A stretch of DNA of 64,000 nt from Streptomyces polyasparticus (GTDB taxonomy: Bacteria; Actinomycetota; Actinomycetes; Streptomycetales; Streptomycetaceae): positions 1 through 64,000 of the forward strand of contig NZ_JACTVJ010000023.1 in NCBI RefSeq assembly GCF_014493765.1, in the 5' to 3' direction. The notes beneath the pieces were generated by a model that made no database searches, had not been told where the DNA came from, and saw only the letters and a program-made list of their open reading frames with translations. A program made the translations under genes and the position numbers. Position 1 is the first letter of the stretch. Each line of letters begins with the position of its first letter. Below are positions 33,157-41,658 of this stretch, in pieces.

Positions 33157-34496
33157 AGGACAAGGACGTACTTGCAGCGGTGGAAGAGCAGGTGGCGACC
33201 GATTCGATCAGGGAGTCGATCGCTAAGACGCTGAGCTCCTTCGCACACACGCGCAGCGAGTCCGGGCTGCCGGTACAGGATGGCGCGGAGCGCCGGGTCT
33301 TGGCCCGGCGACTGCTGACGGACGAGATCACCGCGTACAACCAGACGCGACTGCGGGCCGGGCGGCCCGCCCTGGGCGATGACGCGCTGGAGCGCATTGA
33401 GCGCAGTGTCTTGGAGAGGCTGTTCGGTCTGGGTCCGCTTGAGGATCTCCTGGCCGACGAGATGGTGGAGAACATTCATATCAACGGGGCCGACCGGGTC
33501 TTCGTCCGGTACGCGGACGGCCGGGTGCGGCGGTGTGGTCCGGTGGCCGCCTCCGATGGTGAACTGATCGATCTGGTACGGCGGATCGCGGCACGGGCCG
33601 GACAAGAGGAACGGCGCTTCGACCGCGCCTCGCCCACGCTGAACGTCGCGCTGCCGGACGGCTCACGATTGTTCGCGGTGATGGGTGTGTCGAGCCGCGT
33701 CTCCTTGGCGATCCGCAAGCACCGATTCAAGCAGGCCACCATCGCCGACCTGGTGACCAGGCTGAACGTGTGCGACAAGGCGCTGGCCGCGTTGTTGGAA
33801 GCGGCCGTCAGAGCGCGCAAGAACATCATGGTCTCGGGCGGAACGAACACCGGCAAGACGACCGCATTGCACTGCCTAACCTCGGCGATCGATCCGAGCG
33901 AGCGGATCGTGACGATCGAGGACACCTTCGAACTCGGCCTGCACGAGAACCTCGAGGCGCACCCCAACGTAGTGGCCCTTCAGGCCAGGGAGGCGAACCT
34001 GGAGGGCGAGGGAGCCATCGACCAGGCCGAACTGGTCCGGTGCGGTCTGCGGATGTCCCCGGACCGGGTGATCGTCGGCGAGGTACGCGGAGCCGAGGTC
34101 ATTCCGATGTGCAACGCCATGTCCCAGGGCAACGACGGCTCGCTGTCCACCATCCACTCCTCCACGTCGGCCGGTGTATTCACCAAGCTCGCCGCGTACG
34201 CGGCGCAGTCGCCGGAGCGGCTGTCGCTGGAGGCCACCAACTTGATGATCGCCTCCGCGTTGCACTTCGTGGTCCACCTCGGCTGGGACCGCGAGGGACG
34301 CCGCGCCATCGACTCGGTACGCGAAGTGGTCGGCGCGGACGGGGCGATGGTCGTCTCCAACGAGATCTACCGCCCCGGCCCCGACGGCCGAGCGGTTCCC
34401 GCGGCTCCGCTGCGCACCGAATCCCTGGACGACCTGGTGCACGCCGGACTCGACCTCGGTGTGCTGCGCGGCGAGAGGTGGAGGAACGCGGGATGA
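33153..34496 (+). CDS. tadA: TadA/CpaF secretion ATPase of the Tad pilus
   Basis: 447-residue hexameric secretion ATPase (type II/IV family). The N-terminal domain (1 to about 180) contains FGLGPLEDLLADEMVENIHI; Walker A is GGTNTGKTT (229-237). The Asp box is RIVTIEDTFELGL, Walker B lies in RMSPDRVIVGEVRG, and the His box is STIHSST. All are intact. It powers assembly of the Flp pilus with the TadB/TadC membrane platform encoded next. GTG 33153 overlaps the TadZ stop and its own stop overlaps the TadB start. Confidence 0.95.
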   Translation: MKDKDVLAAVEEQVATDSIRESIAKTLSSFAHTRSESGLPVQDGAERRVLARRLLTDEITAYNQTRLRAGRPALGDDALERIERSVLERLFGLGPLEDLLADEMVENIHINGADRVFVRYADGRVRRCGPVAASDGELIDLVRRIAARAGQEERRFDRASPTLNVALPDGSRLFAVMGVSSRVSLAIRKHRFKQATIADLVTRLNVCDKALAALLEAAVRARKNIMVSGGTNTGKTTALHCLTSAIDPSERIVTIEDTFELGLHENLEAHPNVVALQAREANLEGEGAIDQAELVRCGLRMSPDRVIVGEVRGAEVIPMCNAMSQGNDGSLSTIHSSTSAGVFTKLAAYAAQSPERLSLEATNLMIASALHFVVHLGWDREGRRAIDSVREVVGADGAMVVSNEIYRPGPDGRAVPAAPLRTESLDDLVHAGLDLGVLRGERWRNAG

Positions 34497-35362
34497 CCAC
34501 GACACGGATGCTGATCGGCCTTGCCCTGGGATGCGGGTTCGCGGCCTGCGTCGGACTGTTCGTGCTGGCGCTGCGCGGTGGCCCGCGCGTCAAGCCGCGC
34601 CTGCGAGGCCGGCTGCCTGCCGACGTGGGAGGGCGGTCGCTGCTGATCGCCGGAGCCGTCGCGGTGACGGTCGGGATAGTGACCGGCTGGCCCGTCGCCG
34701 CGCTCCTCACCTTCACTGGCGTCCTCACGCTGCCGAGGCTGCTGGGCGGGGACCGGCAGGCCGCGGCACGTACCGAGCGGCTTGAGGCGATCGCAACCTG
34801 GACCGAGATGCTGCGCGACACCCTCTCGGCCGCGGCCGGTCTGGAGCAGGCCATCCTGGCTACCGTTCCCGTGGCCCCACCCGCGCTGAAGGTTCCGGCT
34901 GAGGCGCTGGCCGCGCGGATCGAGGACGGAGCACCGCTGGCCGATGCGTTGCGGGCGTTCGCCGACGAAGTTGACGATCCCGTCGCCGATATGGCCGTCG
35001 CCGCCCTGGTGATGGCCGCTGAGCGCCAGGCACGCCAACTCGCCCCGCTCCTTGGCGCGCTGGCGCAGTCCACGCGCGAGCAGGTCGTCATGCGGCTTCG
35101 CACCGAAGCTGGGCGGGCCCGGGTACGCACCTCGGTACGGGTGATCACCGCGACCACGCTCGGCCTGGCGGCCGGCCTGGTGGTTCTCAACCGTCCCTAT
35201 CTAGGGCCGTACGGAACCGGGCTGGGGCAGCTGGTGCTGGGCCTGGTCGGGGCGCTGTTCGGTGTCGGCCTGTGGTGGCTGGCGAAGATCGCGACTCTGG
35301 GCGAGGAATCCAGGGTCCTCAAGGGCGTTGCGACCTCAGGCGCAGGTGGGGGTGGCCGGTGA
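34493..35362 (+). CDS. tadB: TadB-like type II secretion F-family platform protein
   Basis: 289-residue integral membrane protein. ATG 34493 overlaps the TadA stop; an open frame extends upstream within tadA but is not used. Hydrophobic segments lie at about 5-26, 47-75 and in the C-terminal region (ATTLGLAAGLVVL, then LVLGLVGALFGVGLWWLA). The cytoplasmic domain between them has LRDTLSAAAGLEQAI and DPVADMAVAALVMAAERQAR, the T2SSF signature region. It forms the inner-membrane platform with TadC. The end overlaps the next gene start. Confidence 0.88.
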   Translation: MTTTRMLIGLALGCGFAACVGLFVLALRGGPRVKPRLRGRLPADVGGRSLLIAGAVAVTVGIVTGWPVAALLTFTGVLTLPRLLGGDRQAAARTERLEAIATWTEMLRDTLSAAAGLEQAILATVPVAPPALKVPAEALAARIEDGAPLADALRAFADEVDDPVADMAVAALVMAAERQARQLAPLLGALAQSTREQVVMRLRTEAGRARVRTSVRVITATTLGLAAGLVVLNRPYLGPYGTGLGQLVLGLVGALFGVGLWWLAKIATLGEESRVLKGVATSGAGGGGR

Positions 35363-36267
35363 TGGGCATCCTCCTCGGGATCGTCTTCGGGGCGTTTCTG
35401 ACCCTGCTCGTGTACGCGCTCAATCCACCGCGCCCTTCGCTGGCCCAACGGGTCGCGGCACTGGGCAGGCCACCCGCAGTGGCCTTGCCCGCGCCCCGAG
35501 GACGGGACGCGGATGCAGCGGAGGGTTGGGCCGCGCGGGCAGGACGCAGGGCCGTGCCCGCGTTGAAGTCGCTGGGTCTGCCGGGTGCTTCACTCGGTCG
35601 TGACCTGCGGCTGGCGGAGATCAGTGTGGAGTCGTTCCTGGCGGAGAAGGCCATCGCCGCCCTGATCGGAGTGATCGCACCCGGTGCGGCAGTGGCGGCG
35701 CTGTGGGGCGCGACCGGGTCCGGGCCTGGCTGGCAGGTCACGGGTGCGGCGTCGTTGGTGGTCGGCGTGGTTCTGTTCTTCGCCCCCGACTTCAACGTCC
35801 GCAGCGCCGCGCGCAAGCGTCGCGAAGAACTGCGCCACACCCTGTCGGTGTTCCTCAACCTCACGGTGGTCGCCCTCGCTGGCGGCGCGGGTATCCACCA
35901 GGCGCTCACCGACGCCGGCTCGCTGATGCACGGCTGGGCTGCCTCACAGTTGCGCCGTGCGCTCACGGCGGCGGACGTCGGGCGGACCGGTGTGTGGGAC
36001 GAGATCGGCGCGTTGGGCCGCCACAGCGGCGTACGGGAGTTGACCGAACTTTCCGCGAGCGTGGCCCTCGCGGGCAGCGAGGGCGCCAAGATCCGAGCGT
36101 CGTTGGAGGCGAAGGCGGCTGCGATGCGCACGCGTCGTTTGGCAGAGGCCGACGGGGCCGCGCAGGCGGCCACCGAGCGGATGTCGCTGCCGGTGGTCGT
36201 CATGTTCGCCGGATTTTTGATCTTCATTGGGTTCCCTGCTCTGCACAAAGTGCTGGCGGGAATGTGA
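35359..36267 (+). CDS. tadC: TadC-like type II secretion F-family platform protein
   Basis: 301- or 302-residue membrane protein; GTG 35359 and ATG 35362 are adjacent possible starts. The N-terminal segment MGILLGIVFGAFLTLLVYAL is followed by a central hydrophobic pair (VIAPGAAVAALWGA and VVGVVLFFAPDF). The T2SSF domain contains SVFLNLTVVALAGGAGIHQAL, and a final segment is VVVMFAGFLIFIGFPALH. It pairs with TadB as the pilus platform. A 39-base gap with GGAGG separates it from the pilin gene. Confidence 0.87.
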   Translation: MMGILLGIVFGAFLTLLVYALNPPRPSLAQRVAALGRPPAVALPAPRGRDADAAEGWAARAGRRAVPALKSLGLPGASLGRDLRLAEISVESFLAEKAIAALIGVIAPGAAVAALWGATGSGPGWQVTGAASLVVGVVLFFAPDFNVRSAARKRREELRHTLSVFLNLTVVALAGGAGIHQALTDAGSLMHGWAASQLRRALTAADVGRTGVWDEIGALGRHSGVRELTELSASVALAGSEGAKIRASLEAKAAAMRTRRLAEADGAAQAATERMSLPVVVMFAGFLIFIGFPALHKVLAGM

Positions 36268-36306
36268 GAGGTCCTGCACCACACAACTCGTCGGAGGGAC
36301 AACGCC

Positions 36307-36504
36307 GTGTTCGTGACTATCCGTTCTGTCACTGCCCGGACGCGTGGCTGGGCTCGTCAGGTCAGGAAGGGGCTTGCCGATGATGCCGGGTACTCGACCG
36401 AGACGGTCATCGTCACCGCGCTGCTGGTCATCATGGGAATCGCGGTCATCGGCATCATCGCCGCGAAGGTCCTTGGCAAGGCCTCAGGCATCGATCTTGG
36501 GTGA
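36307..36504 (+). CDS. flp: Flp-like pilin precursor
   Basis: 65-residue small protein starting at GTG 36307. It has a 28-residue charged leader (ARTRGWARQVRKGLADDA), then GYSTETVIVTALLVIMGIAV, a long hydrophobic helix that typifies type IVb pilins with the conserved E five residues after the cleavage-site glycine. Processing would occur after G28 or nearby. No prepilin peptidase (TadV) gene is visible in the window, so processing must rely on an enzyme elsewhere. It is the likely main pilus subunit. GGAGG lies just upstream. Confidence 0.85.
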   Translation: MFVTIRSVTARTRGWARQVRKGLADDAGYSTETVIVTALLVIMGIAVIGIIAAKVLGKASGIDLG

Positions 36505-36934
36505 TCGGTCGAAGGCCCAGGTCAGGGAACTGCCCAGGTCGGGGAGGCGAGCGAGGCTGGATGACCGGGGCGCTGTGAGCACGGACTTGGTTGTCGCGAT
36601 GCCGCTACTGGCCTTCCTGCTGCTGCTCATCGTGCAGTTCGCGCTCGCCGCCCACGCCCAGCACATCGCCCAGACCGCCGCCTCGCGTGCGCTGGCCGCT
36701 GCCCGTGCTCAGGACGCCACCGCCGGCCAGGGCAGCGCCGAGGCGGCGGACACGCTGAAACTGCTCGGTGGCAAGGTCCTGTTGGCGCCAACGGTGCACG
36801 TGCGGCGCGGGGCTCAGAGTGTGGCCGTGGATGTGCGCGGGGATGTCGTCGCGATCGTGCCTGGCCTTGATCTTCGGGTGTCGGGGCATGCGGCGGGGCC
36901 GGTGGAGAAGTGGACCACGGATGCGGGCGGGTGA
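36497..36934 (+). CDS. TadE-like minor pilin
   Basis: About 145 residues from TTG 36497, which overlaps the flp stop; GTG 36574 (VSTDLVV) is an alternative, so the start is uncertain. DDRGAVSTDLVVAMPLLAFL is the TadE pseudopilin signature, with a hydrophobic helix of about 25 residues and a Thr-Asp pair in place of the usual Thr-Glu. The rest is a periplasm-side globular domain of alternating strands (VHVRRGAQSVAVDVRGDVV). It is probably a minor pilin. The next TadE-type gene starts within a few bases of its stop. Confidence 0.78.
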   Translation: MGDRSKAQVRELPRSGRRARLDDRGAVSTDLVVAMPLLAFLLLLIVQFALAAHAQHIAQTAASRALAAARAQDATAGQGSAEAADTLKLLGGKVLLAPTVHVRRGAQSVAVDVRGDVVAIVPGLDLRVSGHAAGPVEKWTTDAGG

Positions 36935-36938
36935 GCGA

Positions 36939-37361
36939 ATGCGCGTACGTCGCCGGGCTGGGGCCAGGTCGGACCGGGGGTCTGCGTCCACCGAACTCGT
37001 CCTCATTACACCGTTGTTGATCCTTCTCCTGCTGGTCGCCGTGGACCTTGGGAAACTGGCTGGGGCCCGGCTGGACGCTGACGAGGCCGCCCATCAGGCC
37101 GCCCGCGCAGCCTCCCTCACTCGTGCCGCGGCCGATGGTCAGGCGCAGGCCCAGACGGCCGCCGTCGCGAGCCTGAACGGTGCCGGATCGTCCTGCCGCC
37201 AACCCGAGATCACCGCCAGCACCGATGGGTTCCAGCCCGGCGGAAGCGTGACCGTCACGGTTTCCTGCCATGTGGACCTGGACACCCCTGGGCTGCCCGA
37301 CCAGACGCTCACCGCCAAGGCCGCCTCCGTGGTGGATCTGTATAGAGGAGTACGCGAATGA
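36939..37361 (+). CDS. TadE-like minor pilin (second)
   Basis: 140 residues from ATG 36939; ATG 36921 would add six residues and overlap the upstream gene. SDRGSASTELVLITPLLILL is a textbook TadE N-terminus with intact Thr-Glu and a hydrophobic helix to about residue 43. The globular part contains a disulfide-capable cysteine pair (SSCRQPE and VSCHVD). The stop overlaps the next gene start (ATGA). It is one of three consecutive TadE/G-type minor pilins. Confidence 0.82.
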   Translation: MRVRRRAGARSDRGSASTELVLITPLLILLLLVAVDLGKLAGARLDADEAAHQAARAASLTRAAADGQAQAQTAAVASLNGAGSSCRQPEITASTDGFQPGGSVTVTVSCHVDLDTPGLPDQTLTAKAASVVDLYRGVRE

Positions 37362-37801
37362 GCAGGCGGTCGAGACCGGAGTGGGACGACGCTGGACAGG
37401 TCAGCGCGATGGTGGTGGTCATGGTGGCGGGATTGTTCCTGTTCGCTGGGCTGGTCCTCGACGGTGGGCTCGCCCTGGCCGGCAAGGTGAGGGCTGCCGA
37501 CACCGCGCAGGAGGCGGCCCGTGCTGCCTGCCAGGCAGTCGACCTCGAATACCTGCGCAGCACTCAGGAGTTGCGCCTGGACGAGCCACGCGCCCGTGCG
37601 GCGGCGCAGGCCCGCGTGAGTGCAGCCGGGGACAGCGGAACGGTGCACATCACGGCCGATACGGCGACCGTCGAGGTCACTCACCGTCAGCCCATGCAGA
37701 TCCTGTCTCTCATCGGCATCAGCACGCTGACCACGCGCGCTCAGGCAAGCGCCCATATCGAACGCGGCACCACCACACCTTGGGACGAGGGAGCGCTGTG
37801 A
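37358..37801 (+). CDS. TadG-like pilus assembly protein
   Basis: 147 residues starting at ATG 37358. The N-terminus DDAGQVSAMVVVMVAGLFLF is the TadG-like pseudopilin form (GQ in place of GxxxxE), with one membrane helix; ALAGKVRAADTAQEAARAA follows as in TadG/Flp-associated proteins. The remainder is a beta-rich external domain. No vWA domain is present, unlike full-length proteobacterial TadG. It overlaps both neighbours by a few bases, so it belongs to the same operon. Confidence 0.8.
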   Translation: MSRRSRPEWDDAGQVSAMVVVMVAGLFLFAGLVLDGGLALAGKVRAADTAQEAARAACQAVDLEYLRSTQELRLDEPRARAAAQARVSAAGDSGTVHITADTATVEVTHRQPMQILSLIGISTLTTRAQASAHIERGTTTPWDEGAL

Positions 37802-40494
37802 TGACCTCAAAGCCTTCCACTGCGCTCAATTCGGCTGTACGGCGGCTGGGTTGCGCTCTGCGTCTGGCGGTCAGCGCGGCAGCGCTCTCGGCTGCGGTGG
37901 CCGGCATTCCGTACGCCCTCTTCCTCAGCGTGGGCTCGCCTTGGCCGGACCGGGTCACCTCTGTGGATGACCTGCTCGACCGGCTCAGCCAGCCGGTCAG
38001 CGACCCGTTCGTCCTCACTCTGGTCGCGCTCGTCGCGTGGGTGTGCTGGGCGTACTTCATGGCCGTCCTGGCACGGGAGACGCTCTGGGTGCTGCGGAGC
38101 CTGCCGCAGTTGCTGCGCGATGCCGGTGCGGTGCGGCGGCATACTGCGAGCCTGCCCGCGCACCGGGCGGCAGCCGCGGTTCTCGTTGCCACCCTGCTTC
38201 TGGCCTTGATCGGCCTGTGGCGGCCGTACACCGCCGACGCCGATGAAAGCGATCACCGGCTGCCGGCCCTGCGGCAGGTCGTGGCGGCAGCGCCTGTACA
38301 CGCATCCCCGGTGCCCCCGCAGACGACGACATCGAGGTCGACGAAGGCGTACGTCACCTACACCGTTGCCCCCGGAGACACTCTTTGGGACATCGCCGCG
38401 GCGCACCTCGGCGACCCCCTGCAATGGCCGAAGATCTACGAACTCAGCTGCGCCATCAGGCAGTCCGACGGCTCCCTGCTGTCCGACCCGGATCTGATCA
38501 TGCCGGGCTGGGAGCTACGCCTGCCGCTCTCGAAGGACGCTTCTGACACCCGTCGACCCGCACCGCCCAGCCAGGACTCACCTAAGCCCAGCAGTCCACC
38601 CGCACTGACGGCGCCGCCGACTGCTGAAGCGACACCACCCGCCGACCACGAGCCCTCGCAGAAGGAACAGACGGAGGAACCTGGCCAGTCGTCCGCGCGG
38701 CGGCCCGTGGCCATTGGCGTTGGCCCCGCTTCGACGATCGGCATCACCGCGGCCGCGGGCATCACCGCGGCGATCGTCCTCGCCCGCCGACACGCCTCCC
38801 GCCGTCACGAAGCAGACCTCACCGCACCGCTACCGGAGCCGAAGCGGGACTTGGGAAGCGCGGCGGACCGCGCACACCGCGCCGTGCTCGCCTCGCGCAC
38901 GACCCGACACGACACTGACGCGCACCTGCCGCGACGCCCGGTGCCTGCTACACCACGTGAGCCCGGAGCGGTCACCGTCGCCGAACTACGCGGCTGCGAA
39001 CTGGACATGGACGCCTTGGCCCTGCCGGGCGGAGTCCATCTCGTCGGACCCGGTGCGTGCGACGTCGCACGGGCCATCGCACTCGCCGTCGGCGCCGCGG
39101 CGCAACGCCTCAGGCCCGCGCCACACGCGGTGCGGCTCATCACTCCGGCCCCGACCTTGGACCGACTACTGCCCGGCGCGGGAGGCGAATTCCCGAAGGC
39201 TTGGACCGTCACCGACACCCCGCTTGCCGCACTCGAGACCGCCGAGCACTTCCTCTTGGAACACGCACGGCACCAGCAAGAACGACTGACCGCACACGCA
39301 GAGGGGCAGGGCGATCCGGACAACGTCCCGGCGATGGCGGTGCTGCTCCTCGACCGTGCTGACCCGGACCTCAAGCCGCGCTTGGCCGCACTCGCCGCTC
39401 AAGCTAGGTCAGGCCGCCTCGCCGTCCTCACCCTCGATGCCGCCCCCGCCCAGCACGCCTTGCACATTGACGTGGGCGGCGCGGTCGATACCGGCCCCGA
39501 CTCCCTCGCCGACGCGACCCTCTTCACCCTCGCGCCAGAGCCGGCCATCGAACTTCTCACCACTCTGCGTGCAGCCCATGGCAAGCATCCGACGGCGAGT
39601 GCGGCACGGAAGACGCATGCCACTGACGTGGCGCATAGCACTCGGACCGACGCCCCAATTCCGACGCCACCTTCTCCGGAATCCGATCCGGCGGGCCCCG
39701 CATCGAGAAAGGAATCCGCCACCTCGAATGGAAAGCACCCAGTGCACATCAAGCTCTTCGGCAGATTCACCCTCACCGTGCACGGCAAAGAATGCGCACT
39801 CGCGGACGCACGGAAAGAAGAAACTCGCGAATACCTCTCTCTTCTCGGAGCTTACCCCAGCGGACTGAACGCCGAAGAAATCGCCGACAAAATGAACCTT
39901 GCCGGCAACCCAGAAGAGACGAAAGCGAAGGTCGCCAATCTGCGACGTTCGGCACGCCGTCTCCTGCGCACCGCCACCGGCACCCACACCCCCTCGTTCG
40001 TCATTCTCAGCGGCGAACGCCAGCGGCTGGACCCCCAGCTTGTCGCCACCGACCTGGCCGCCTTCACCGACGCCGTCCGTGAGGCGGCCTCGACCACCAC
40101 TCCCTACGCCCACGCTGACGCCCTCCGACAGATCGTCGAGACCTACGACGGTCAACTGTGCGACGGCTCCGACTACATGTGGCTCGACGACCTGCGCCCT
40201 TCCCTCCACCGACGTGCTGTCGATGCTCTCGTGCTCCTCGCCGACCACATGGCTCAGCACTCCACTGATCCCGAGCCCGCGCTCGCCCTGCTCAATCAGG
40301 CCGCCGACTTTGACCCCACCAACGAACGCGTCTACCAGCGGATCGTCCGGCTACAACGCGATGTCGGCCGCGATGACGCCGCTCACCGCACGCTGGCGTT
40401 GCTCAGCCACCGCCTCGCTGACATCGATGCTGAGCCCGAACCCGCCACAACAGCTCTGCTGTACGGTGCGGTCCGCCCGGCGGCAAGCAGATAG
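37801..40494 (+). CDS. Membrane-anchored LysM protein with C-terminal BTAD transcriptional-activator domain
   Basis: 897-residue multidomain protein; ATG 37801 (or GTG 37798) is chosen because the frame upstream of it lies within other pilus genes. Membrane segments lie at about 22-44, 69-92 and 123-141. An extracellular LysM domain spans 186-241 (YTVAPGDTLWDIAAAHLGD, then PGWELRLP). A Pro-rich spacer follows, then another membrane segment at about 305-322. The cytoplasmic remainder includes an AAA-like-sized region without an obvious P-loop. The C-terminus (about 645-890) has a winged-helix region and a helical BTAD-like domain (LRPSLHRRAVDALVLLADHM). It may couple peptidoglycan sensing to control of the pilus genes. 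I recall relatives at Streptomyces Tad loci. Confidence 0.85.
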   Translation: MTSKPSTALNSAVRRLGCALRLAVSAAALSAAVAGIPYALFLSVGSPWPDRVTSVDDLLDRLSQPVSDPFVLTLVALVAWVCWAYFMAVLARETLWVLRSLPQLLRDAGAVRRHTASLPAHRAAAAVLVATLLLALIGLWRPYTADADESDHRLPALRQVVAAAPVHASPVPPQTTTSRSTKAYVTYTVAPGDTLWDIAAAHLGDPLQWPKIYELSCAIRQSDGSLLSDPDLIMPGWELRLPLSKDASDTRRPAPPSQDSPKPSSPPALTAPPTAEATPPADHEPSQKEQTEEPGQSSARRPVAIGVGPASTIGITAAAGITAAIVLARRHASRRHEADLTAPLPEPKRDLGSAADRAHRAVLASRTTRHDTDAHLPRRPVPATPREPGAVTVAELRGCELDMDALALPGGVHLVGPGACDVARAIALAVGAAAQRLRPAPHAVRLITPAPTLDRLLPGAGGEFPKAWTVTDTPLAALETAEHFLLEHARHQQERLTAHAEGQGDPDNVPAMAVLLLDRADPDLKPRLAALAAQARSGRLAVLTLDAAPAQHALHIDVGGAVDTGPDSLADATLFTLAPEPAIELLTTLRAAHGKHPTASAARKTHATDVAHSTRTDAPIPTPPSPESDPAGPASRKESATSNGKHPVHIKLFGRFTLTVHGKECALADARKEETREYLSLLGAYPSGLNAEEIADKMNLAGNPEETKAKVANLRRSARRLLRTATGTHTPSFVILSGERQRLDPQLVATDLAAFTDAVREAASTTTPYAHADALRQIVETYDGQLCDGSDYMWLDDLRPSLHRRAVDALVLLADHMAQHSTDPEPALALLNQAADFDPTNERVYQRIVRLQRDVGRDDAAHRTLALLSHRLADIDAEPEPATTALLYGAVRPAASR

Positions 40495-40596
40495 CGATGT
40501 CCCGAGGGTCGTCCTGACGGGCGTCCATCCACGGGGTTCGAATCGGGCGTCCTGCTTGTATAGGAGCACCCCAGTCCCTCTATATGCCCAGCTCAC

Positions 40597-40624
40597 GGCC
40601 CGGTCTGCCACGGCGGACCGGGCC
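40597..40624 (+). terminator. Terminator of the Tad/BTAD operon
   Basis: GGCCCGGTC (40597-40605) and its complement (40616-40624) flank TGCCACGGCG, which can extend the stem in RNA through a U-G wobble and GCC/GGC. It lies 103 bases after the BTAD gene and would stop transcription rightward. Confidence 0.65.
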
Positions 40625-41152
40625 AGCCTGCATATCGGTGCATGCAGCTATCCCGATCTGCACGTGAACGCCCGGACCCCTCGCTGCCTTACGTGTCCCG
40701 CTGCCAGCAGTGCCTACTGGCTCTCTGATCGAGACTTCCTTTCCATACCCCGTACTTCACAGCCGGCGGCCTGCTACACCCGTGCCGACCGCTCCGTGGA
40801 ACGGCGGGCGCCCGGCGTCAGCCGTAGGTGCCCGCCGTGCCGGGCCGCCGTGCCGGGCCGCCGTGCCGGGCCTTTCGCGTAAATGCTCGAATACGGTTCC
40901 GGCGGCGGGTGCGGCGGGGCTTGGATTCGGTCGTACCCGCGTGACGGAAACTCAGAACCGGTCGCCCGTCCGGGAATTCGGCCGTAAATGCGTCGTGGAT
41001 TTCGAGATATTCCAGCATTATCAAGCCGGAAAGGCGCTTCACGCCGCCCCGCCCGCGAGCTATATTTAAATTGTTCCCGAAAAGCGGGGGCGGAAATTCG
41101 GAAAAGTGTCCGGCCGGTGAAATTCTAAACCGGGCGCGGGAATAGGGGAAAG
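40625..41152. other. Long intergenic region of lower GC before the MoxR/vWA cluster
   Basis: The interval between the operon terminator and the next gene shows no convincing coding sequence. An open frame at 40710-41069 lacks Streptomyces codon bias and a ribosome site. The right half is clearly less GC-rich than the surroundings (for example CTATATTTAAATTG near 41060), as at a promoter or leader region. CGTAAATGC occurs twice (near 40878 and 40984). The region also contains the triple 13-bp repeat listed separately. It probably holds the promoter for the 41153 gene. Confidence 0.5.
40834..40872. repeat. Three perfect tandem copies of a 13-bp unit
   Basis: GCCGTGCCGGGCC is repeated at 40834-40846, 40847-40859 and 40860-40872 without mismatch. 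It sits in non-coding DNA between the Tad operon and the MoxR/vWA cluster. The period does not match the helical turn exactly, so either a slipped-strand repeat or a weak binding array is possible. Confidence 0.7.
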
Positions 41153-41461
41153 GTGATTGCGGTGTGGGGTGTGGACGGTCAGACGAAGAACGCGATCGAG
41201 CTCCGGCAATCTGACGCGCTGAACTGGATCGAGTTCGAAACGGTGTGTCTGAGCGAGTGGGAAGAGCTCGGCTTCGGTGAACTCGGCGACCCGGTGAAGA
41301 TCGCCGGAATGCTGATGACGGTCGAGAACGGCCACACCATGAGCCGCGCCTACACCCGGGTGTGGGTGCGGGTGACCGCCCCCACCACCGGGAAGACGGT
41401 GGAGATCATCTCGACGCTGGGTTCACACCGCACGGTCACGCTGACCGACGTCTGTAGCTGA
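41153..41461 (+). CDS. Small unknown protein leading the MoxR/vWA cluster
   Basis: 102-residue soluble protein starting at GTG 41153, with AGGGGAAAG just upstream. It is mixed alpha/beta, with no cysteines except in LSEW-flanking and C-terminal positions (FETVCLSEW, VCS). No family is recognised. It is separated by 197 bases from the AAA+ gene, so it may be transcribed on its own or through a leader with mutually exclusive hairpins. The low-GC promoter region before it suggests strong expression. Confidence 0.65.
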   Translation: MIAVWGVDGQTKNAIELRQSDALNWIEFETVCLSEWEELGFGELGDPVKIAGMLMTVENGHTMSRAYTRVWVRVTAPTTGKTVEIISTLGSHRTVTLTDVCS

Positions 41462-41480
41462 CCCCGACCGCAACACCCCA

Positions 41481-41518
41481 GCGCCGCCCGGCGCGTGACG
41501 TAATACCCGTCGGGCGGC
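41481..41518 (+). promoter_or_regulatory. Mutually exclusive hairpins between the small gene and the AAA+ gene
   Basis: GCGCC/GGCGC (41481-41485 and 41490-41494) forms a short hairpin. GCCGCCCG/CGGGCGGC (41483-41490 and 41511-41518) forms a longer one using the same bases. The arrangement could act as an attenuator or simply terminate the first gene. The rest of the gap to 41658 shows only a pyrimidine-rich stretch ending in TTAAGAG. Confidence 0.35.
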
Positions 41519-41658
41519 AGAACATCACAGACTTTCGCCGCCGTGCGTGAGTACCTCCGCCGGCACCCCCATGCCTGATTCCCGGCCGTCTCCGGCTGCG
41601 TGGTATGGCGCAAAACACTCCCGGATTCTCCTTAAGAGTTGAGTAGAAGGGCTCCGTC

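Noticed and set aside
37270-37800. N-terminal extension of the LysM-BTAD protein
   Set aside because: It overlaps the TadE/G genes and is Arg/Gly-rich; the start at 37801 is coupled to the previous stop.
40531-40560. T-loop-like GGTTCGAATC, suggesting a tRNA end or attachment site
   Set aside because: Flanking bases do not form the T stem or an acceptor stem, and no anticodon arm lies upstream. A chance match is likelier.
40834-40872. CRISPR-like array
   Set aside because: Units are directly adjacent with no spacers and only 13 bp long.
40710-41069. Possible small gene in the intergenic region
   Set aside because: Poor codon bias, no ribosome site and no protein-like composition.
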